64,000 nucleotides of DNA from NCBI RefSeq assembly GCF_001715975.1, contig NZ_MARB01000010.1:1-64000 (forward strand). Reading direction: 5' to 3'. Each line of letters begins with the position of its first letter. The stretch's first letter is position 1. This DNA is from Candidatus Thiodiazotropha endolucinida (GTDB taxonomy: Bacteria; Pseudomonadota; Gammaproteobacteria; Chromatiales; Chromatiaceae). The notes under the pieces are model-generated. The model was given only the letters and a program-made list of their open reading frames with translations, did not search any database and was not told the origin of the DNA. Made by a program: the position numbers and the translations under genes. Of this stretch, positions 45,407-55,557 are shown one piece after another.

Positions 45407-46690
45407 CTACACAAGGTCTGCAAATTCGATAATGCGCTTTTCGGTGCTTTTGCCGGTTAACACCTCGGCGATCTGCAGACCAAATGAACGGCAAGCCTTC
45501 AACTCCTCCTCTGTCGGAATCAACTTGACTCTCAATCCCTCTTTGGGGATGTGCATCTTCAATCCGCGCATGCGGTCCTCTATCATTCGCACCGCCTCGC
45601 CGCTCCAGCCATAGGACCCAAAGGCCGCACCCAGCTTTCCCTTGAGATTGATCACCGCCAGGGACGAGAGCAGGTCCCATACCGGCTTGACCGCATCACC
45701 ATTGATGGTGGGGGAGCCGAACAGCAGTGCATCGGCCTCTTCAATGAGGTCCACGAAAGGTTCCGTCTCCCCGCCTTCCAGGTCATAGAGAGAGACCCTC
45801 ACACCGTCGATATCACTGGCGCCCTCGGCAATCGTTTCTGCCATGCGCGCGGTGTTGCCGTAGGAGCTCATATAAAAAATGATCATCGACTGGTCGCTGC
45901 TGCCGATCTCCGCGGAGAGGCTCGAGGTGGAGAGCTCCCGGTAGTGGGTGACATAGCGCCGGGGCCGCTCACGCAGGATCGGCCCATGGGTCGGTGCGAT
46001 ATGTTTCAGCTTGAGCGGTTCGATCAATTTGAGTGCGTCCATGACATGCTTTTTGAACGGACGCATGATGTGCGCATAGTAGTAGTCAAACGAGAAACGA
46101 AAGTCGCCGACCTGATCGTTGAACAGCCGTTTGTCGCAGTAGTGACAGCCGAACACATCACCGGAGAAGAGTATCGCCTCCTCTTCCAGGTAGGTGCACT
46201 GGGTATCGGGCCAGTGCAGAAAAGGGGTATGCAGGAAGCGAAGCGTGCGATCGCCCAGCGCTACCGTATCGCCAGTATTGACGGTGGTGTATTCGAACGT
46301 TCCCGTCGTCGGTTTCAGCAACGCCTTGAGCATGGAGGTGGCGCGTTGGGAAATATAGAGCTTGGCCTGGGGCGCGCGGCGCATCAGTTCGGGCAGTGCG
46401 CCGGTATGGTCAGGCTCCAGATGATTAAGTACGATCGCTTTGATCTCGCTGTAGTCGACTTCGGACTCCAGCCGTGCAAAAAATTCATCGCTGAAGTTCT
46501 CCTTCACGGTGTCGATCACCGCCACCCCATCACTACCTTTCACCAGATAGGCGTTGTAGGTGGTACCGTTTGCGGTACTGAGAATAATATCGAACGTACG
46601 CAGCGTGGGATCGAGCGCACCGATCCAGTAGACACCGTCGGCAAACTCCACGGCATCACGATGGGCGGATACGTCGATCCGGCTGTTCAT
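45407..46690 (-). CDS. fprA: Flavodiiron protein (FprA-type)
   Basis: The 427-residue protein has an N-terminal metallo-beta-lactamase-like di-iron domain (LNHLEPDHTG, SGDVFGCH, APTHGPI) and a C-terminal FMN flavodoxin domain (FYMSSYGNTARMAETIA, FGSPTINGDAVKPV, FGSYGWSGEAV). It reduces O2 to water or NO to N2O. In the nifB operon it probably guards nitrogenase, using a nearby ferredoxin as donor. It overlaps nifO by 4 bases. Confidence 0.95.
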   Translation of the reverse strand: MNSRIDVSAHRDAVEFADGVYWIGALDPTLRTFDIILSTANGTTYNAYLVKGSDGVAVIDTVKENFSDEFFARLESEVDYSEIKAIVLNHLEPDHTGALPELMRRAPQAKLYISQRATSMLKALLKPTTGTFEYTTVNTGDTVALGDRTLRFLHTPFLHWPDTQCTYLEEEAILFSGDVFGCHYCDKRLFNDQVGDFRFSFDYYYAHIMRPFKKHVMDALKLIEPLKLKHIAPTHGPILRERPRRYVTHYRELSTSSLSAEIGSSDQSMIIFYMSSYGNTARMAETIAEGASDIDGVRVSLYDLEGGETEPFVDLIEEADALLFGSPTINGDAVKPVWDLLSSLAVINLKGKLGAAFGSYGWSGEAVRMIEDRMRGLKMHIPKEGLRVKLIPTEEELKACRSFGLQIAEVLTGKSTEKRIIEFADLV

Positions 46691-47109
46691 GCCGATGCCT
46701 CACACACGGGGTCGGCTCCCTCCATAGGGCAGGACTGGAAATCCGCTTCCGGATCCAGGTGGATATCCAGTGCAGCCAACACCGGGCCATCAACGAAGCC
46801 CGCCTGTTTGAGTTCACCCAGCTGCATCAGTGGACGTCGTATCAATATAGGTTCGGTAAGCATCAGGGAGAGCGCCTGCGCCTCATCCAGTTCATGGATG
46901 TTGAACCAGCCATCCTTCAGTTGCGGCGCACTCAGGTTGAACCACTCCGCTATCGGCGTATTGAAAAAGTATGGCCGCAGGGAGTCCTTGGTCCACGACT
47001 CACGCAACAGGTCGCGAACATCGAGCTGGTGGCCGAAGCTCTCCAATAGCGTCTTCTGCTGCCGGTTACCGATACACCCCGGTTTTTCGTAGAAGATCAG
47101 CAGGCTCAT
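46687..47109 (-). CDS. nifO: NifO, ArsC-like nitrogenase-associated protein
   Basis: The 140-residue protein has the ArsC-like thioredoxin fold start IFYEKPGCIGNRQQKTLLE and TEPILIRRPLMQLG. The arsenate-reductase CX5R loop is replaced (only GCIGNRQ), as in NifO. NifO affects molybdate partition between nitrogenase and nitrate reductase in Azotobacter. The C-terminus ends with two extra cysteines. Confidence 0.88.
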   Translation of the reverse strand: MSLLIFYEKPGCIGNRQQKTLLESFGHQLDVRDLLRESWTKDSLRPYFFNTPIAEWFNLSAPQLKDGWFNIHELDEAQALSLMLTEPILIRRPLMQLGELKQAGFVDGPVLAALDIHLDPEADFQSCPMEGADPVCEASA

Positions 47110-47321
47110 GGTTCCGCCTTGCTCCTGCTCTCCTGCAGGTACATGTATAGGGCAGATTGCCGATGCCAGAGCCGGTCGGATATGTGCACACCCTCGGGTT
47201 TGTCTGGGGTTACCGGTTTACTGCAGCTACGGACCATGCGCCATAACCAACGATGAGCCAGAGCTGATAACGCTCGCGGCTTATCCGTCGTCCGGTGCGG
47301 TGATCGAAGTGCGATGCCCAT
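47106..47321 (-). CDS. Small basic protein in the nifB operon, unknown
   Basis: A 71-residue frame fills the gap between fdxN and nifO and overlaps nifO by 4 bases (ATGA). It is basic with a Trp-rich part (HRWLWRMVRSC) and a tail DRLWHRQSALYMYLQ. Tight packing argues for a real gene; I have no family for it. Confidence 0.5.
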   Translation of the reverse strand: MGIALRSPHRTTDKPRALSALAHRWLWRMVRSCSKPVTPDKPEGVHISDRLWHRQSALYMYLQESRSKAEP

Positions 47322-47335
47322 TGTCGCGCCTCCCG

Positions 47336-47614
47336 TTATCTTGCCTGGATCTCGGCCATGACCTCGGCCATGCGTTCCGGCGGTATACCGGTCAGCGAGC
47401 CCGGCGGGTTGGCCGCATCGCCGAACGGGTTGAGAATCGCCCCTTCAATGGGACAAATGCTCACGCACTGGGGATCGGCATAGTCACCCTCGCACTCGGT
47501 GCACTTCTTTGCATCGATCAGGAAGTGGGGTCGGTCTTCGTGGATTGCCTTGCTGGGACAGAGCGGTTCGCAGGCCCAACAGTTCACACAGCTTTCGATT
47601 ATTTCGTATGCCAT
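47336..47614 (-). CDS. fdxN: FdxN-type 4Fe-4S ferredoxin
   Basis: The protein is 92 residues from MAYEIIESCVNCWAC. The longer frame upstream is out of frame with nifB and ignored. Motifs are CVNCWACEPLCP and CTECEGDYADPQCVSICP. It is directly downstream of nifB, where FdxN supplies electrons for NifB-co synthesis. A C-terminal extension of about 30 residues (GSLTGIPPERMAEVMAEI) follows. Confidence 0.92.
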   Translation of the reverse strand: MAYEIIESCVNCWACEPLCPSKAIHEDRPHFLIDAKKCTECEGDYADPQCVSICPIEGAILNPFGDAANPPGSLTGIPPERMAEVMAEIQAR

Positions 47615-47624
47615 TTCAAACTCC

Positions 47625-49124
47625 TCAGGCGCTGGCCTGTATCCCGGTTTTGGCAACATCCTTCTCCGGCAGTCCCTTCTCCACCATCTCCGCATAGACC
47701 GCAGCCACCGCATCCTCGATGGGTTCCATGGCGTGCTCACCGTTGGGCTGTATGCCGGCATACTCCAACTGCTCCCACGGCTCGTAACCGATCTTGGAAC
47801 AGAGCACCGCCTCACAACCGTCGAGGATACGAATGATCTTTTGCAGCGTGGTCTCGGCGTCGCCGCAGGTATCTCCGCCACTGCAGTAGAGATCCACCTT
47901 GCGGTGACCGATGAAGCGTATGTCGGTCATTGAGGCCTCATAAATGAGGAACTCCCTGGCGTGACCGAAGTGCTGGTTGATGACACCACCGCCAGAGGTC
48001 GCCACTGCCATCAATACGGGTCGCGTCTCTCTCTTCAGGGTCTTGATGGAGGAGAGCGAGACGAAGGTCTCGCCGGTATGACTGCGTTGCGCTTCCAGAG
48101 TGGCTAACGCCGCCTCCTGGTACGCCGCACGTTTCTCCATGGCCGCCTCGTAGTCGATCTGCATCTCCTCGACCTTGTCCATGGTGAACTCGTCGCCCCG
48201 GTCCTCGCCCAGCATGCCGACGGCATCAGCACGGCATTGGCGACAGTGGCGCATCATGTTCATGTCGCCGGCACACTTGTCCTGCAGTTCCTGTAACTCG
48301 TCATGGGTGGGGCCGCGCTGTCCCATGACCCCGTAGAAGGTGCCGTGCTCCTCCTCGGCGATCAGCGGCATTACGTTATGCAGAAACGCGCCCTTCTCCT
48401 TGACGATCTTGCTCACCGCCTCCAGGTGCTCATCGTTGACACCGGGAATCATCACCGAGTTAACCTTGACCAAGATGCCACGCTCGGTGAGCATCTCCAG
48501 ACCCTTCTGCTGCTGCTCGATCAGGATCGTGGCGCCTTTGCGACCGTGAATCCGGCGGTTGTTCCAGAAAATCCAGGGATAGATCTTGGCGCCGATGTCG
48601 GGGTCGACGCAGTTGATGGTAATGGTGACGTGATCGATATTGTGCTTGCACAGTTCATCTACCTGTTCCGGCAGTGAAAGACCGTTGGTGGAGACGCAGA
48701 GTTTGATGTCGGGCGCCTTCTCCGTGAGCTGCCTGAAGGTTTCGAAGGTACGCGCCGGGTTAGCCAGCGGATCGCCGGGACCGGCGATGCCGAGTACCGT
48801 CATCTGCGGAATATTGGCGGCAACCGCCATCACCTTTTTCACCGCCTGGTCAGGCGTGAGCAGTTCGGAAACCACGCCGGGACGCGACTCGTTGGAGCAG
48901 TCGTACTTGCGGTTGCAGTAGTGGCACTGGATATTGCAGGCCGGCGCTACCGCCACGTGCATGCGGGCAAAGTGGTGGTGGGCATCTTCCGAGTAGCATG
49001 GGTGATCCTTGACCTTGTCGCGGATGTGATCCGGCAGGTGCGAGAGCTGGTCACCACTACTACCACAGCCGGATGAACTGCACCCCCCTTCCGCATTCTG
49101 GCCAATTACTGTCAATTCCATCAT
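47625..49124 (-). CDS. nifB: NifB, FeMo-co core (NifB-co) synthase
   Basis: The protein is 499 residues from the first of two ATGs after GGAG; the open frame extends 63 codons further but crosses the promoter. The radical SAM motif is CNIQCHYC, with [12 protein letters not shown]. The C-terminal NifX-like domain has [21 protein letters not shown]. Builds the 8Fe-9S-C core. First gene of the operon fdxN-orf-nifO-fprA-fdx-FeSII-like-nifQ-draG. Confidence 0.96.
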   Translation of the reverse strand: MMELTVIGQNAEGGCSSSGCGSSGDQLSHLPDHIRDKVKDHPCYSEDAHHHFARMHVAVAPACNIQCHYCNRKYDCSNESRPGVVSELLTPDQAVKKVMAVAANIPQMTVLGIAGPGDPLANPARTFETFRQLTEKAPDIKLCVSTNGLSLPEQVDELCKHNIDHVTITINCVDPDIGAKIYPWIFWNNRRIHGRKGATILIEQQQKGLEMLTERGILVKVNSVMIPGVNDEHLEAVSKIVKEKGAFLHNVMPLIAEEEHGTFYGVMGQRGPTHDELQELQDKCAGDMNMMRHCRQCRADAVGMLGEDRGDEFTMDKVEEMQIDYEAAMEKRAAYQEAALATLEAQRSHTGETFVSLSSIKTLKRETRPVLMAVATSGGGVINQHFGHAREFLIYEASMTDIRFIGHRKVDLYCSGGDTCGDAETTLQKIIRILDGCEAVLCSKIGYEPWEQLEYAGIQPNGEHAMEPIEDAVAAVYAEMVEKGLPEKDVAKTGIQASA

Positions 49125-49180
49125 CACATCTCCAAAACAGTGCCCCGCCAGGGGTCGATAACTGGGTATGGAGGCTACAT

Positions 49181-49196
49181 TGCAAAGGGCGTGCCT
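49181..49196 (-). promoter_or_regulatory. Sigma-54 promoter of nifB operon
   Basis: The minus strand reads AGGCACG-CCCT-TTGCA with correct GG/GC spacing. Start expected near 49168. Confidence 0.85.
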
Positions 49197-49257
49197 AATA
49201 TTTTTCGAAACATATGATATTGTTTTATATATCAAAATAATCACAGACAGAACGATA

Positions 49258-49273
49258 TGTAAGGTAGTCGACA
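49258..49273 (-). promoter_or_regulatory. NifA upstream activator site for nifB
   Basis: TGT-AAGGTAGTCG-ACA fits the consensus. A near repeat TGT-AAGGTGTACG-ACT lies 33 bases further upstream at 49291-49306, perhaps a second weak site. Confidence 0.75.
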
Positions 49274-49355
49274 AGACAATTGAGGGGTTGTGTAAGGTGT
49301 ACGACTTAAGCAATGCAGGCGCAGCGCTTTCTGCGCCTGCAGGGAAATGAATGAA

Positions 49356-50915
49356 TCAGATCTGCCTGACTCTGATATTGAGGGTCTGGATTCGATAGCC
49401 GATCTGACGGGGAGTCATACCCAACAGGCGTGCCGCCTTGGCCTGCACCCACCCGGCCTGTTCAAGCGCAGCGATAACGCGCTCTCGTTCGTCCAGTTCA
49501 GGATCATCGATATCAACTCGATTGGCGGTTGAAAGTGTAACCGCCGGGGGAGGATTCCCCTGTAGTCCGGTTAGGTTGATTGCGTTTTTATCGATCTTAC
49601 CGTCGCTGCTCATCACAGCCGCACGTTCAAGACAGTTTTCCAGTTCGCGTACATTGCCGGGCCAGTCGTAACGCATGAGCGGACCCAGGGCAGAGTCCTC
49701 CACCGCCAACTCGCGCCCCTGGCTCTTGGCAATCTTGGATACCAGGAAGCGTGCCAGGTCAGGAATATCTTCGCTGCGCTCCCTGAGCGGCGGCGTATTG
49801 ATCGGCATGACGTTGAGGCGGTAGTAGAGGTCTTCACGAAAGCTGCCTTCCTGAACTTCCGACTCCAGATCCTTGTTGGTGGCGGCCACGACACGGACAT
49901 CGACCACCTGGGTCTTGACGCCACCCACCCGTTCAAACTCCCCCTCCTGCAATACCCGTAGCAGCTTTGCCTGAAATGCGGGCGAGATCTCCCCAATCTC
50001 ATCGAGAAAGATGGTACCGCCATGGGCCTGCTCGAAGCGCCCCTTGCGCTGGCTCACTGCCCCGGTAAACGCTCCTTTCTCATGACCGAAAAGTTCAGAC
50101 TCCAACAAGGTATCCGGTAGTGCTGCACAGTTGAGTTTGATGAACGGACCGTTTGAACGGGGCGAGTTGTAGTGAATCGCATTGGCGATCAGCTCCTTAC
50201 CGGTGCCGGACTCACCGCGGATAAGTACCGTGGTATTCCACTTGGCCACCTGTCTCACCTGATCGAATACCAGGCGCATGCTGGAGGTATGACCGACCAT
50301 GTTGGAAAAGCCGTGCTCGCCACGTACCTTGCGGCGCAGTGAGTCACGCTCGCTTTTAAGGGCCAGTTGTTCATCCTCAACCTTGCGTGCGAGTCGTACA
50401 CTCTGGCCGATGAGATTGGCCACCATCTGCAGAAAGCGCTTGTGTCTATCCAACGCGCCACTGCCAACAAGGGGCTGAGCTGCCAGGACACCTGCCGACA
50501 TCTCGCCGATCATTATAGGCACACCGATAAACGACAGGTCAGCATCATAGACACCAAGGCGGTCGAGAAATCTATCTTCCTCTGAGATCCGTTCGACAAC
50601 CAGCGGGTTGCCGCTCTCCATGATGGCACCCACAACACCTTCTCCCGGCTTATAGCGGATCGCATTCAATGGCTGCGGATTCTCATGAAGTGCAGTGACC
50701 AGCAGGTCGCCGCTATCCGCATCCAGCAGGCAGATCATGCCGTGGCGCATGCCGGATGTATCATTGAGAACCTTGAGCACCTCCGCCAGGGTATCGCGAA
50801 AATCGAGCGAACGGCTCAATACCTGGCTAACCAGGTAGAGGCTCTCCAGTTCACACTCCAGTATCGTACTGTACCGGCTCTCGGTCTCCGTTATGTTTTC
50901 ATCAATCAGGGCCAT
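49356..50915 (-). CDS. nifA: NifA, sigma-54-dependent activator
   Basis: The protein is 519 residues from the ATG preceded by AAGGAGG. An N-terminal GAF domain covers residues 25-170. The AAA+ domain covers 205-435 with Walker A GESGTGKE, the sigma-54-contact GAFTGA and a Walker [11 protein letters not shown]. The C-terminal Fis-type helix-turn-helix is [17 protein letters not shown] (as [11 protein letters not shown]). It activates the nif promoters through TGT-N10-ACA. It starts 5 bases after nifL, so it is made with its antagonist. No oxygen-sensing Cys linker is seen, as expected when NifL is present. Confidence 0.96.
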   Translation of the reverse strand: MALIDENITETESRYSTILECELESLYLVSQVLSRSLDFRDTLAEVLKVLNDTSGMRHGMICLLDADSGDLLVTALHENPQPLNAIRYKPGEGVVGAIMESGNPLVVERISEEDRFLDRLGVYDADLSFIGVPIMIGEMSAGVLAAQPLVGSGALDRHKRFLQMVANLIGQSVRLARKVEDEQLALKSERDSLRRKVRGEHGFSNMVGHTSSMRLVFDQVRQVAKWNTTVLIRGESGTGKELIANAIHYNSPRSNGPFIKLNCAALPDTLLESELFGHEKGAFTGAVSQRKGRFEQAHGGTIFLDEIGEISPAFQAKLLRVLQEGEFERVGGVKTQVVDVRVVAATNKDLESEVQEGSFREDLYYRLNVMPINTPPLRERSEDIPDLARFLVSKIAKSQGRELAVEDSALGPLMRYDWPGNVRELENCLERAAVMSSDGKIDKNAINLTGLQGNPPPAVTLSTANRVDIDDPELDERERVIAALEQAGWVQAKAARLLGMTPRQIGYRIQTLNIRVRQI

Positions 50916-50919
50916 AACT

Positions 50920-52551
50920 TCAACCTCCTTCCGTGCCATTCACGGGGAGTCTGACTGTAACGCGACAGCCACCCAGGAAATCGGCATCGATCTCGACAGA
51001 TCCGCCGTGACCAATCGCGACCTCCTGGGCCATGGTCAATCCCATCCCTGCATGTTCACCGGCATGGGTCCAGCCACAGAAGAAAGGTTCGAACGCCTTG
51101 ATGCGTTGGCTTTGCTGTATCCCCGACCCGTTATCCATCACCTCAACAACCAGCTCATGATTCTCTTCACGCGTCTCCAGACGTACCTCCCGATAAGGCC
51201 TTCCCGCCTCGTTTACCGCTTCGATCGCATTGTCGATCAGGTATTTGAACAGTCCCCGCAGTGAGTTGGCCCTGCCGGATAGAGACGGCAGAACGGCTGT
51301 CGGTCGCCAATCCACTACCACGCCTGTCGCCAGCAGCCTGTCTGTAGACAGCTTGATAACCTCGTGAACGATCTCATTGATATTCACCGTAGAGGTCTGC
51401 TCCAGGGTAGGACTCGGCAGGGAACCGTGAAGACTGTCCATCGCCTCGTTACCACTCTCCAACGCCTGCTGAAGCACTTCACGCAGACTGCTCTTAGCGC
51501 TACCGCCATCCGGCATGGAGATGGCGGCCTTGATTACATTCAATGGCACCTGAAGCTTGAAGATTGCACCGGATATCGCCTCCCGCATGGTCTGCACCAT
51601 CTGCTGCTCGGCCATGTTGGCGCGAATCATGTTGAGCCGCGCTTCATTGATACGTCGGCGACTGGACGTCACCTCGTTGGCGATCAGCAACAGGCAGCAG
51701 CGGGATGCACCGGTCTGTTTGAAGTAGTTGTTGGCCGCTTCATCCAGTTCTGCCACACGCACACCGGAACAGGCGAACCAGCGGGGCGAAGCCCCCCCTG
51801 GCGGGTCGAGCCTCACATCGATATTGCCAAATCCCTTACCGACCTGGCAGACGTTGCTCAGGTCAAAACCGAGTTGTTGTTCCAGGGCATCCAGAAAGAG
51901 TGTCGCGGGCTCCACACCCCTGAAGTCCCCAAGCAGCGCTTTATAGGCATGATTGTCCATGAGCACCTTGCGCTCCGCATCCACCATGGCAACCACCATT
52001 GGCACGGCGTCCAGGGCAGCCTCCGTCAGCTCCTTCTGAAACTTGAGGCGCTGTTCAAGTTGGTGCATCTCGGTGATATCCCGGTGCATACCGAGGTAAT
52101 AGGCGATCTGGCCATTTGCACTGAACACCGGTGAGATGATGAGTTCCGCCAGGTACTCCTCACGGCTCTTTCTGTGATTGACCAGGGTACCGTGCCAAAC
52201 CCGCTTATCCTTGATGGTTTCCCAAAGATCCTGGTAGACGGAGATGGGGGTCGATTTACTGGAAAGTACCGACTCATTCTGACCGATCACTTCGTCACGC
52301 AGATAGCCGGACAACCGCTCAAATGCTGAATTTACATAGAGAATACGGGCAGTTGAATCAGTGATGGAGATGGCCACCGGGGCCTGCTCGACGGTCTCCA
52401 GGAAGAGTTTCGGAGGCAGGAATTCCCGGGTACCCGCCAAATCGAACGCCTCGATGATCTCATCAGGCGTCCCTTCCGGCGGAGACTCCAAAAAGCGGCT
52501 GATGGCATCGATGATCTCGCCATTGGCTAGGGTGGTATTTCGCTGGCTCAT
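50920..52551 (-). CDS. nifL: NifL, redox/nitrogen-sensing anti-activator
   Basis: The protein is 543 residues from MSQRNTTLANG. PAS1, the flavin-binding sensor, covers residues 45-150 (VEQAPVAISITDSTARILYVN). PAS2 covers 165-290. A central helical region follows. The C-terminal GHKL ATPase-like domain carries MDNGSGI and GMGLTMAQEVA. It inhibits NifA when oxygen or fixed nitrogen is high. It is the first gene of nifLA. Confidence 0.93.
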   Translation of the reverse strand: MSQRNTTLANGEIIDAISRFLESPPEGTPDEIIEAFDLAGTREFLPPKLFLETVEQAPVAISITDSTARILYVNSAFERLSGYLRDEVIGQNESVLSSKSTPISVYQDLWETIKDKRVWHGTLVNHRKSREEYLAELIISPVFSANGQIAYYLGMHRDITEMHQLEQRLKFQKELTEAALDAVPMVVAMVDAERKVLMDNHAYKALLGDFRGVEPATLFLDALEQQLGFDLSNVCQVGKGFGNIDVRLDPPGGASPRWFACSGVRVAELDEAANNYFKQTGASRCCLLLIANEVTSSRRRINEARLNMIRANMAEQQMVQTMREAISGAIFKLQVPLNVIKAAISMPDGGSAKSSLREVLQQALESGNEAMDSLHGSLPSPTLEQTSTVNINEIVHEVIKLSTDRLLATGVVVDWRPTAVLPSLSGRANSLRGLFKYLIDNAIEAVNEAGRPYREVRLETREENHELVVEVMDNGSGIQQSQRIKAFEPFFCGWTHAGEHAGMGLTMAQEVAIGHGGSVEIDADFLGGCRVTVRLPVNGTEGG

Positions 52552-52604
52552 GGCCGACTCGCACCTGCAAAAAGAGAGGAAAAATTGAACATGCCTCTCT
52601 CCTC

Positions 52605-52620
52605 TGCAAATCCCATACCA
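52605..52620 (-). promoter_or_regulatory. Possible sigma-54 promoter of nifLA
   Basis: The minus strand reads TGGTATG-GGAT-TTGCA, keeping GG and GC at the required spacing. Start near 52592, about 40 bases before the nifL ATG. Confidence 0.65.
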
Positions 52621-52704
52621 TGCCCAAAAGCGGTCTGACGGCGGGAGCGTCACCGACTTACCACGAAATTCTGTAGGCAATGCGACAAGCAGGAAGTCGA
52701 TGAC

Positions 52705-52720
52705 TGTAGGAAAAACGACA
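52705..52720. promoter_or_regulatory. NifA site between nifL and rnfA
   Basis: TGT-AGGAAAAACG-ACA is a perfect TGT-N10-ACA. It is about 121 bases from the inferred nifL start and about 190 from the rnfA start, so it may serve nifLA, rnf or both. Confidence 0.65.
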
Positions 52721-52874
52721 AATCTGTCGCTCCCAAGAACAGACTAAGCGTTTGGCACAGCCTGCAACCACGCTGGGCTATGCGCTGATCAACAAGATTT
52801 CATCTTTCTTTTCAGTGCCATATAACACCCAACCCGATGCAATAAATAGCCAACCATAAAAACCGGGAGGGGTT

Positions 52875-52890
52875 TGGCATATTTCTTGTT
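52875..52890 (+). promoter_or_regulatory. Sigma-54 promoter of rnf operon
   Basis: TGGCATA-TTTC-TTGTT has the -24 GG and a T where the -12 box normally has C. Start near 52902, just before the rnfA ATG. Confidence 0.6.
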
Positions 52891-52918
52891 GAAGGGATTA
52901 CCATCGAAACCGTTGACG

Positions 52919-53506
52919 ATGGATCAAATGGAATACTTCCTCATCATTCTCTCCACGGCGCTGGTCAACAACGTGGTACTGGTCAAGTTCCTTGGGCTCT
53001 GTCCCTTGATGGGCGTATCGAACAAACTCGATTCCGCCCTGGGCATGGGCTTGGCGACCACCTTCGTGCTGACCCTGGCCGCCTTCGCAAGCTGGCTGCT
53101 GGAGCACTACGTCCTCACACCCCTGGATCTGGGATTCCTGCGCATCCTGACGTTCATCCTGGTGATTGCGGTGGTCGTGCAGTTTACCGAGATGGCTGTA
53201 CGAAAAACCTCACCCGCCCTCTACCAAGTGCTTGGCATCTTTCTGCCGCTGATTACCACCAACTGCGCGGTACTCGGTGTTGCGCTGCTCAACGTGCAGC
53301 AGGAGAACAGCTTTCTTGAAAGCCTGCTCTACGGCTTTGGCTCCGCCATGGGCTTCACCCTGGTGCTGGTGATGTTTGCCGGCCTGCGTGAGCGGCTGGC
53401 CCTGGCCAATGTCCCCGCAGCATTTGCGGGCGCACCTATAGCCTATGTCGTCGCCGGCCTGATGTCACTTGCCTTTATGGGCTTCGCCGGATTGACAACG
53501 AACTAA
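52919..53506 (+). CDS. rnfA: RnfA, Rnf complex membrane subunit
   Basis: The protein is 195 residues from MDQMEYFL; an ATG 9 bases later is the other option. Six TM helices; family text [20 protein letters not shown] and [16 protein letters not shown]. Rnf uses the ion gradient to drive NADH-to-ferredoxin electrons for nitrogenase. First gene of rnfABCDGEH, matching Azotobacter rnf1. Confidence 0.95.
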   Translation: MDQMEYFLIILSTALVNNVVLVKFLGLCPLMGVSNKLDSALGMGLATTFVLTLAAFASWLLEHYVLTPLDLGFLRILTFILVIAVVVQFTEMAVRKTSPALYQVLGIFLPLITTNCAVLGVALLNVQQENSFLESLLYGFGSAMGFTLVLVMFAGLRERLALANVPAAFAGAPIAYVVAGLMSLAFMGFAGLTTN

Positions 53507-53519
53507 GGGGGGTTGCTGC

Positions 53520-54050
53520 ATGACCGCTGCAATATTGATCATCACCACATTGGGAATCGTCATGGGAACCATGCTGGGTGTTGCGGCCAGGTACCTGGCT
53601 GTGGAGGGCAATCCTCTGGTTGTCGAGATCGAAGAACTTCTGCCCGGATCCCAGTGTGGTCAGTGCGGTTACCCCGGCTGTACCCCTGCAGCAGAAGCGG
53701 TGGCCAACGGCGAAGCACCTGTGACCCTGTGTCCTCCCGGCGGCAAAGCGTTGGTGGAGTCACTGGCTGAAAAGCTGGGCGTCAGTGTTGATCTCTCCGA
53801 AGTGGATGAGAAGCATCCCATGATCGCCTTTGTACACGAAAACTTCTGCATCGGGTGCACAAAGTGTTTCAAACGTTGCCCTACCGACGCCATTCTGGGC
53901 GGCCCCAAGCAGATACACGCCGTGTTTTCCGATGCCTGTACCGGTTGCGAAAAGTGTGTCGATGTCTGCCCCACCGAGTGCATCGAACTGCGTGTAATCA
54001 AACCGACGCTGCAGACCTGGTACTGGCCTGAACCCTCCAAGGCGGCTTGA
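53520..54050 (+). CDS. rnfB: RnfB, Fe-S subunit
   Basis: The 176-residue protein has one N-terminal TM helix, a [14 protein letters not shown] domain ([4Fe-4S]) near 45-60, and two ferredoxin motifs [12 protein letters not shown] and [12 protein letters not shown]. Delivers electrons to ferredoxin. It begins 13 bases after rnfA. Confidence 0.95.
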   Translation: MTAAILIITTLGIVMGTMLGVAARYLAVEGNPLVVEIEELLPGSQCGQCGYPGCTPAAEAVANGEAPVTLCPPGGKALVESLAEKLGVSVDLSEVDEKHPMIAFVHENFCIGCTKCFKRCPTDAILGGPKQIHAVFSDACTGCEKCVDVCPTECIELRVIKPTLQTWYWPEPSKAA

Positions 54051-54051
54051 T

Positions 54052-55557
54052 ATGGGTGCCACTGCATTTACCAAACTGTTCAAGATTCGCGGCGGCGTTC
54101 ACCCTGACGACCGCAAGTTGCTAAGCGCAGAACAGCCGATTGAAAACCTGCCCATGCCGGAGTTGCTGCATATCCCGTTGCAGCAGCACATAGGCGCAGC
54201 AGCTATTCCCATGGTACGGCGCGGCGAGATGGTGAAGAAGGGACAGCTGCTTGCCAGAAGCCAGGGCGCCATCTCCGCGCCGGTACATGCCCCCACCTCC
54301 GGGCGCATCATGGGCGTGGGCGGATATCCTGCGCACCACGCCTCGGGGCTGTCGGTTAGAACCATCACCTTGAAACCCGACGGAAAGGACGAGTGGTGTG
54401 ATAGCACTCCGCCTGTCAAAGACCCGTTCACCCTCTCGCCCGAAGAGATCTCAAAGCGTGTCGCGGAGGCGGGTATCGTCGGTATGGGCGGTGCGACCTT
54501 TCCCTCGGCGGTGAAGCTGAACCTGCGCAAACGCTATGCGCTTCACACACTGGTGATCAATGGCGCCGAATGCGAACCCTACCTCACCTGCGATGACCGC
54601 CTGATGCGTGAACAACCGTCAGAGATACTCGATGGTGTGGCGCTGATGGCCAGCGCCCTGGGTGTGGAACAGGTGCTGTTCGCGATTGAGAACAACAAAC
54701 CCGAAGCCCAGGCAGCTATCGCAGAGGGAACGCAAACACACCCAAATATCACCATGGTGGGACTCCCAACCCGCTACCCCATGGGATCGGAAAAACATCT
54801 GGTCCAGACGCTCACTGGAAAAGAGACACCGGCGAGGGGACTCACCGCTGACATCGGTATCGTGGTGCACAACGTGGCGACCGCTCTGGCCGTCCATGAC
54901 GCCCTGCGCCATGGCCGCCCCCTGATCTCCCGGGTAGTGACCGTCAGCGGCAATGCCATCAATCAGCCGCGCAACCTTCGCGTCCCACTGGGAACCCCCC
55001 TGGAGAATCTCATAGAGCACTGTGGCGGATACAAGCAGGAACCGGCCAGACTGATCAGCGGCGGCCCAATGATGGGGCAACCCCTGCCCAGCACCCGCGT
55101 ACCCGTGGTCAAGGGAAGCAACGGGCTTCTGGCACTCACACAGGACGAGATCCAGGCCGCGCCCGAGATGCCCTGCATTCGTTGTGCAAGCTGCGTACAG
55201 GCCTGCCCTTGCGGCCTGGTGCCTTTGGAGATGGCAGCCAATATTCGCGCGGGTAGTCTCGACAACTCAGTGAATCTCGGCCTGCTCGACTGCATTGCCT
55301 GCGGTTCCTGCGCCTATATCTGCCCCTCCCACATTCCCCTGGTGCAGTACTTCAACTATGCGAAGGGCGAACTGGCATCGCGACAACGCATGCAGCACAA
55401 ACAGGGCGAGACCAAACGGCTTGCCGAGGCCCGCAGCCAACGCATGGAAGCCATCAAGAAGGCGAAACGCGAAGCGATGATGAAGCGCAAGAAGGAGATG
55501 GAAGCCAAGAAAAAACGAGAGGCTGAAGCAAGCGCTGCGGCAGAGGCTCAGGTATGA
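54052..55557 (+). CDS. rnfC: RnfC, NADH-binding subunit
   Basis: The 501-residue peripheral subunit has the barrel-sandwich start, GIVGMGGATFPSAVKL (flavin/NADH fold), and Fe-S motifs CIRCASCVQACP and CIACGSCAYICP near 375-430. A Lys/Ala/Glu-rich helical tail of about 60 residues ends it. NADH enters here. One base separates it from rnfB. Confidence 0.95.
   Translation: MGATAFTKLFKIRGGVHPDDRKLLSAEQPIENLPMPELLHIPLQQHIGAAAIPMVRRGEMVKKGQLLARSQGAISAPVHAPTSGRIMGVGGYPAHHASGLSVRTITLKPDGKDEWCDSTPPVKDPFTLSPEEISKRVAEAGIVGMGGATFPSAVKLNLRKRYALHTLVINGAECEPYLTCDDRLMREQPSEILDGVALMASALGVEQVLFAIENNKPEAQAAIAEGTQTHPNITMVGLPTRYPMGSEKHLVQTLTGKETPARGLTADIGIVVHNVATALAVHDALRHGRPLISRVVTVSGNAINQPRNLRVPLGTPLENLIEHCGGYKQEPARLISGGPMMGQPLPSTRVPVVKGSNGLLALTQDEIQAAPEMPCIRCASCVQACPCGLVPLEMAANIRAGSLDNSVNLGLLDCIACGSCAYICPSHIPLVQYFNYAKGELASRQRMQHKQGETKRLAEARSQRMEAIKKAKREAMMKRKKEMEAKKKREAEASAAAEAQV

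Noticed and set aside
49125-49313. N-terminal extension of nifB by 63 codons
   Set aside because: It covers the -24/-12 promoter and the NifA site; the ATG at 49124 has a good ribosome site and fits known NifB.
52874-52918. TTG start extending rnfA upstream
   Set aside because: The extension lies in the sigma-54 promoter and adds residues not seen in RnfA.
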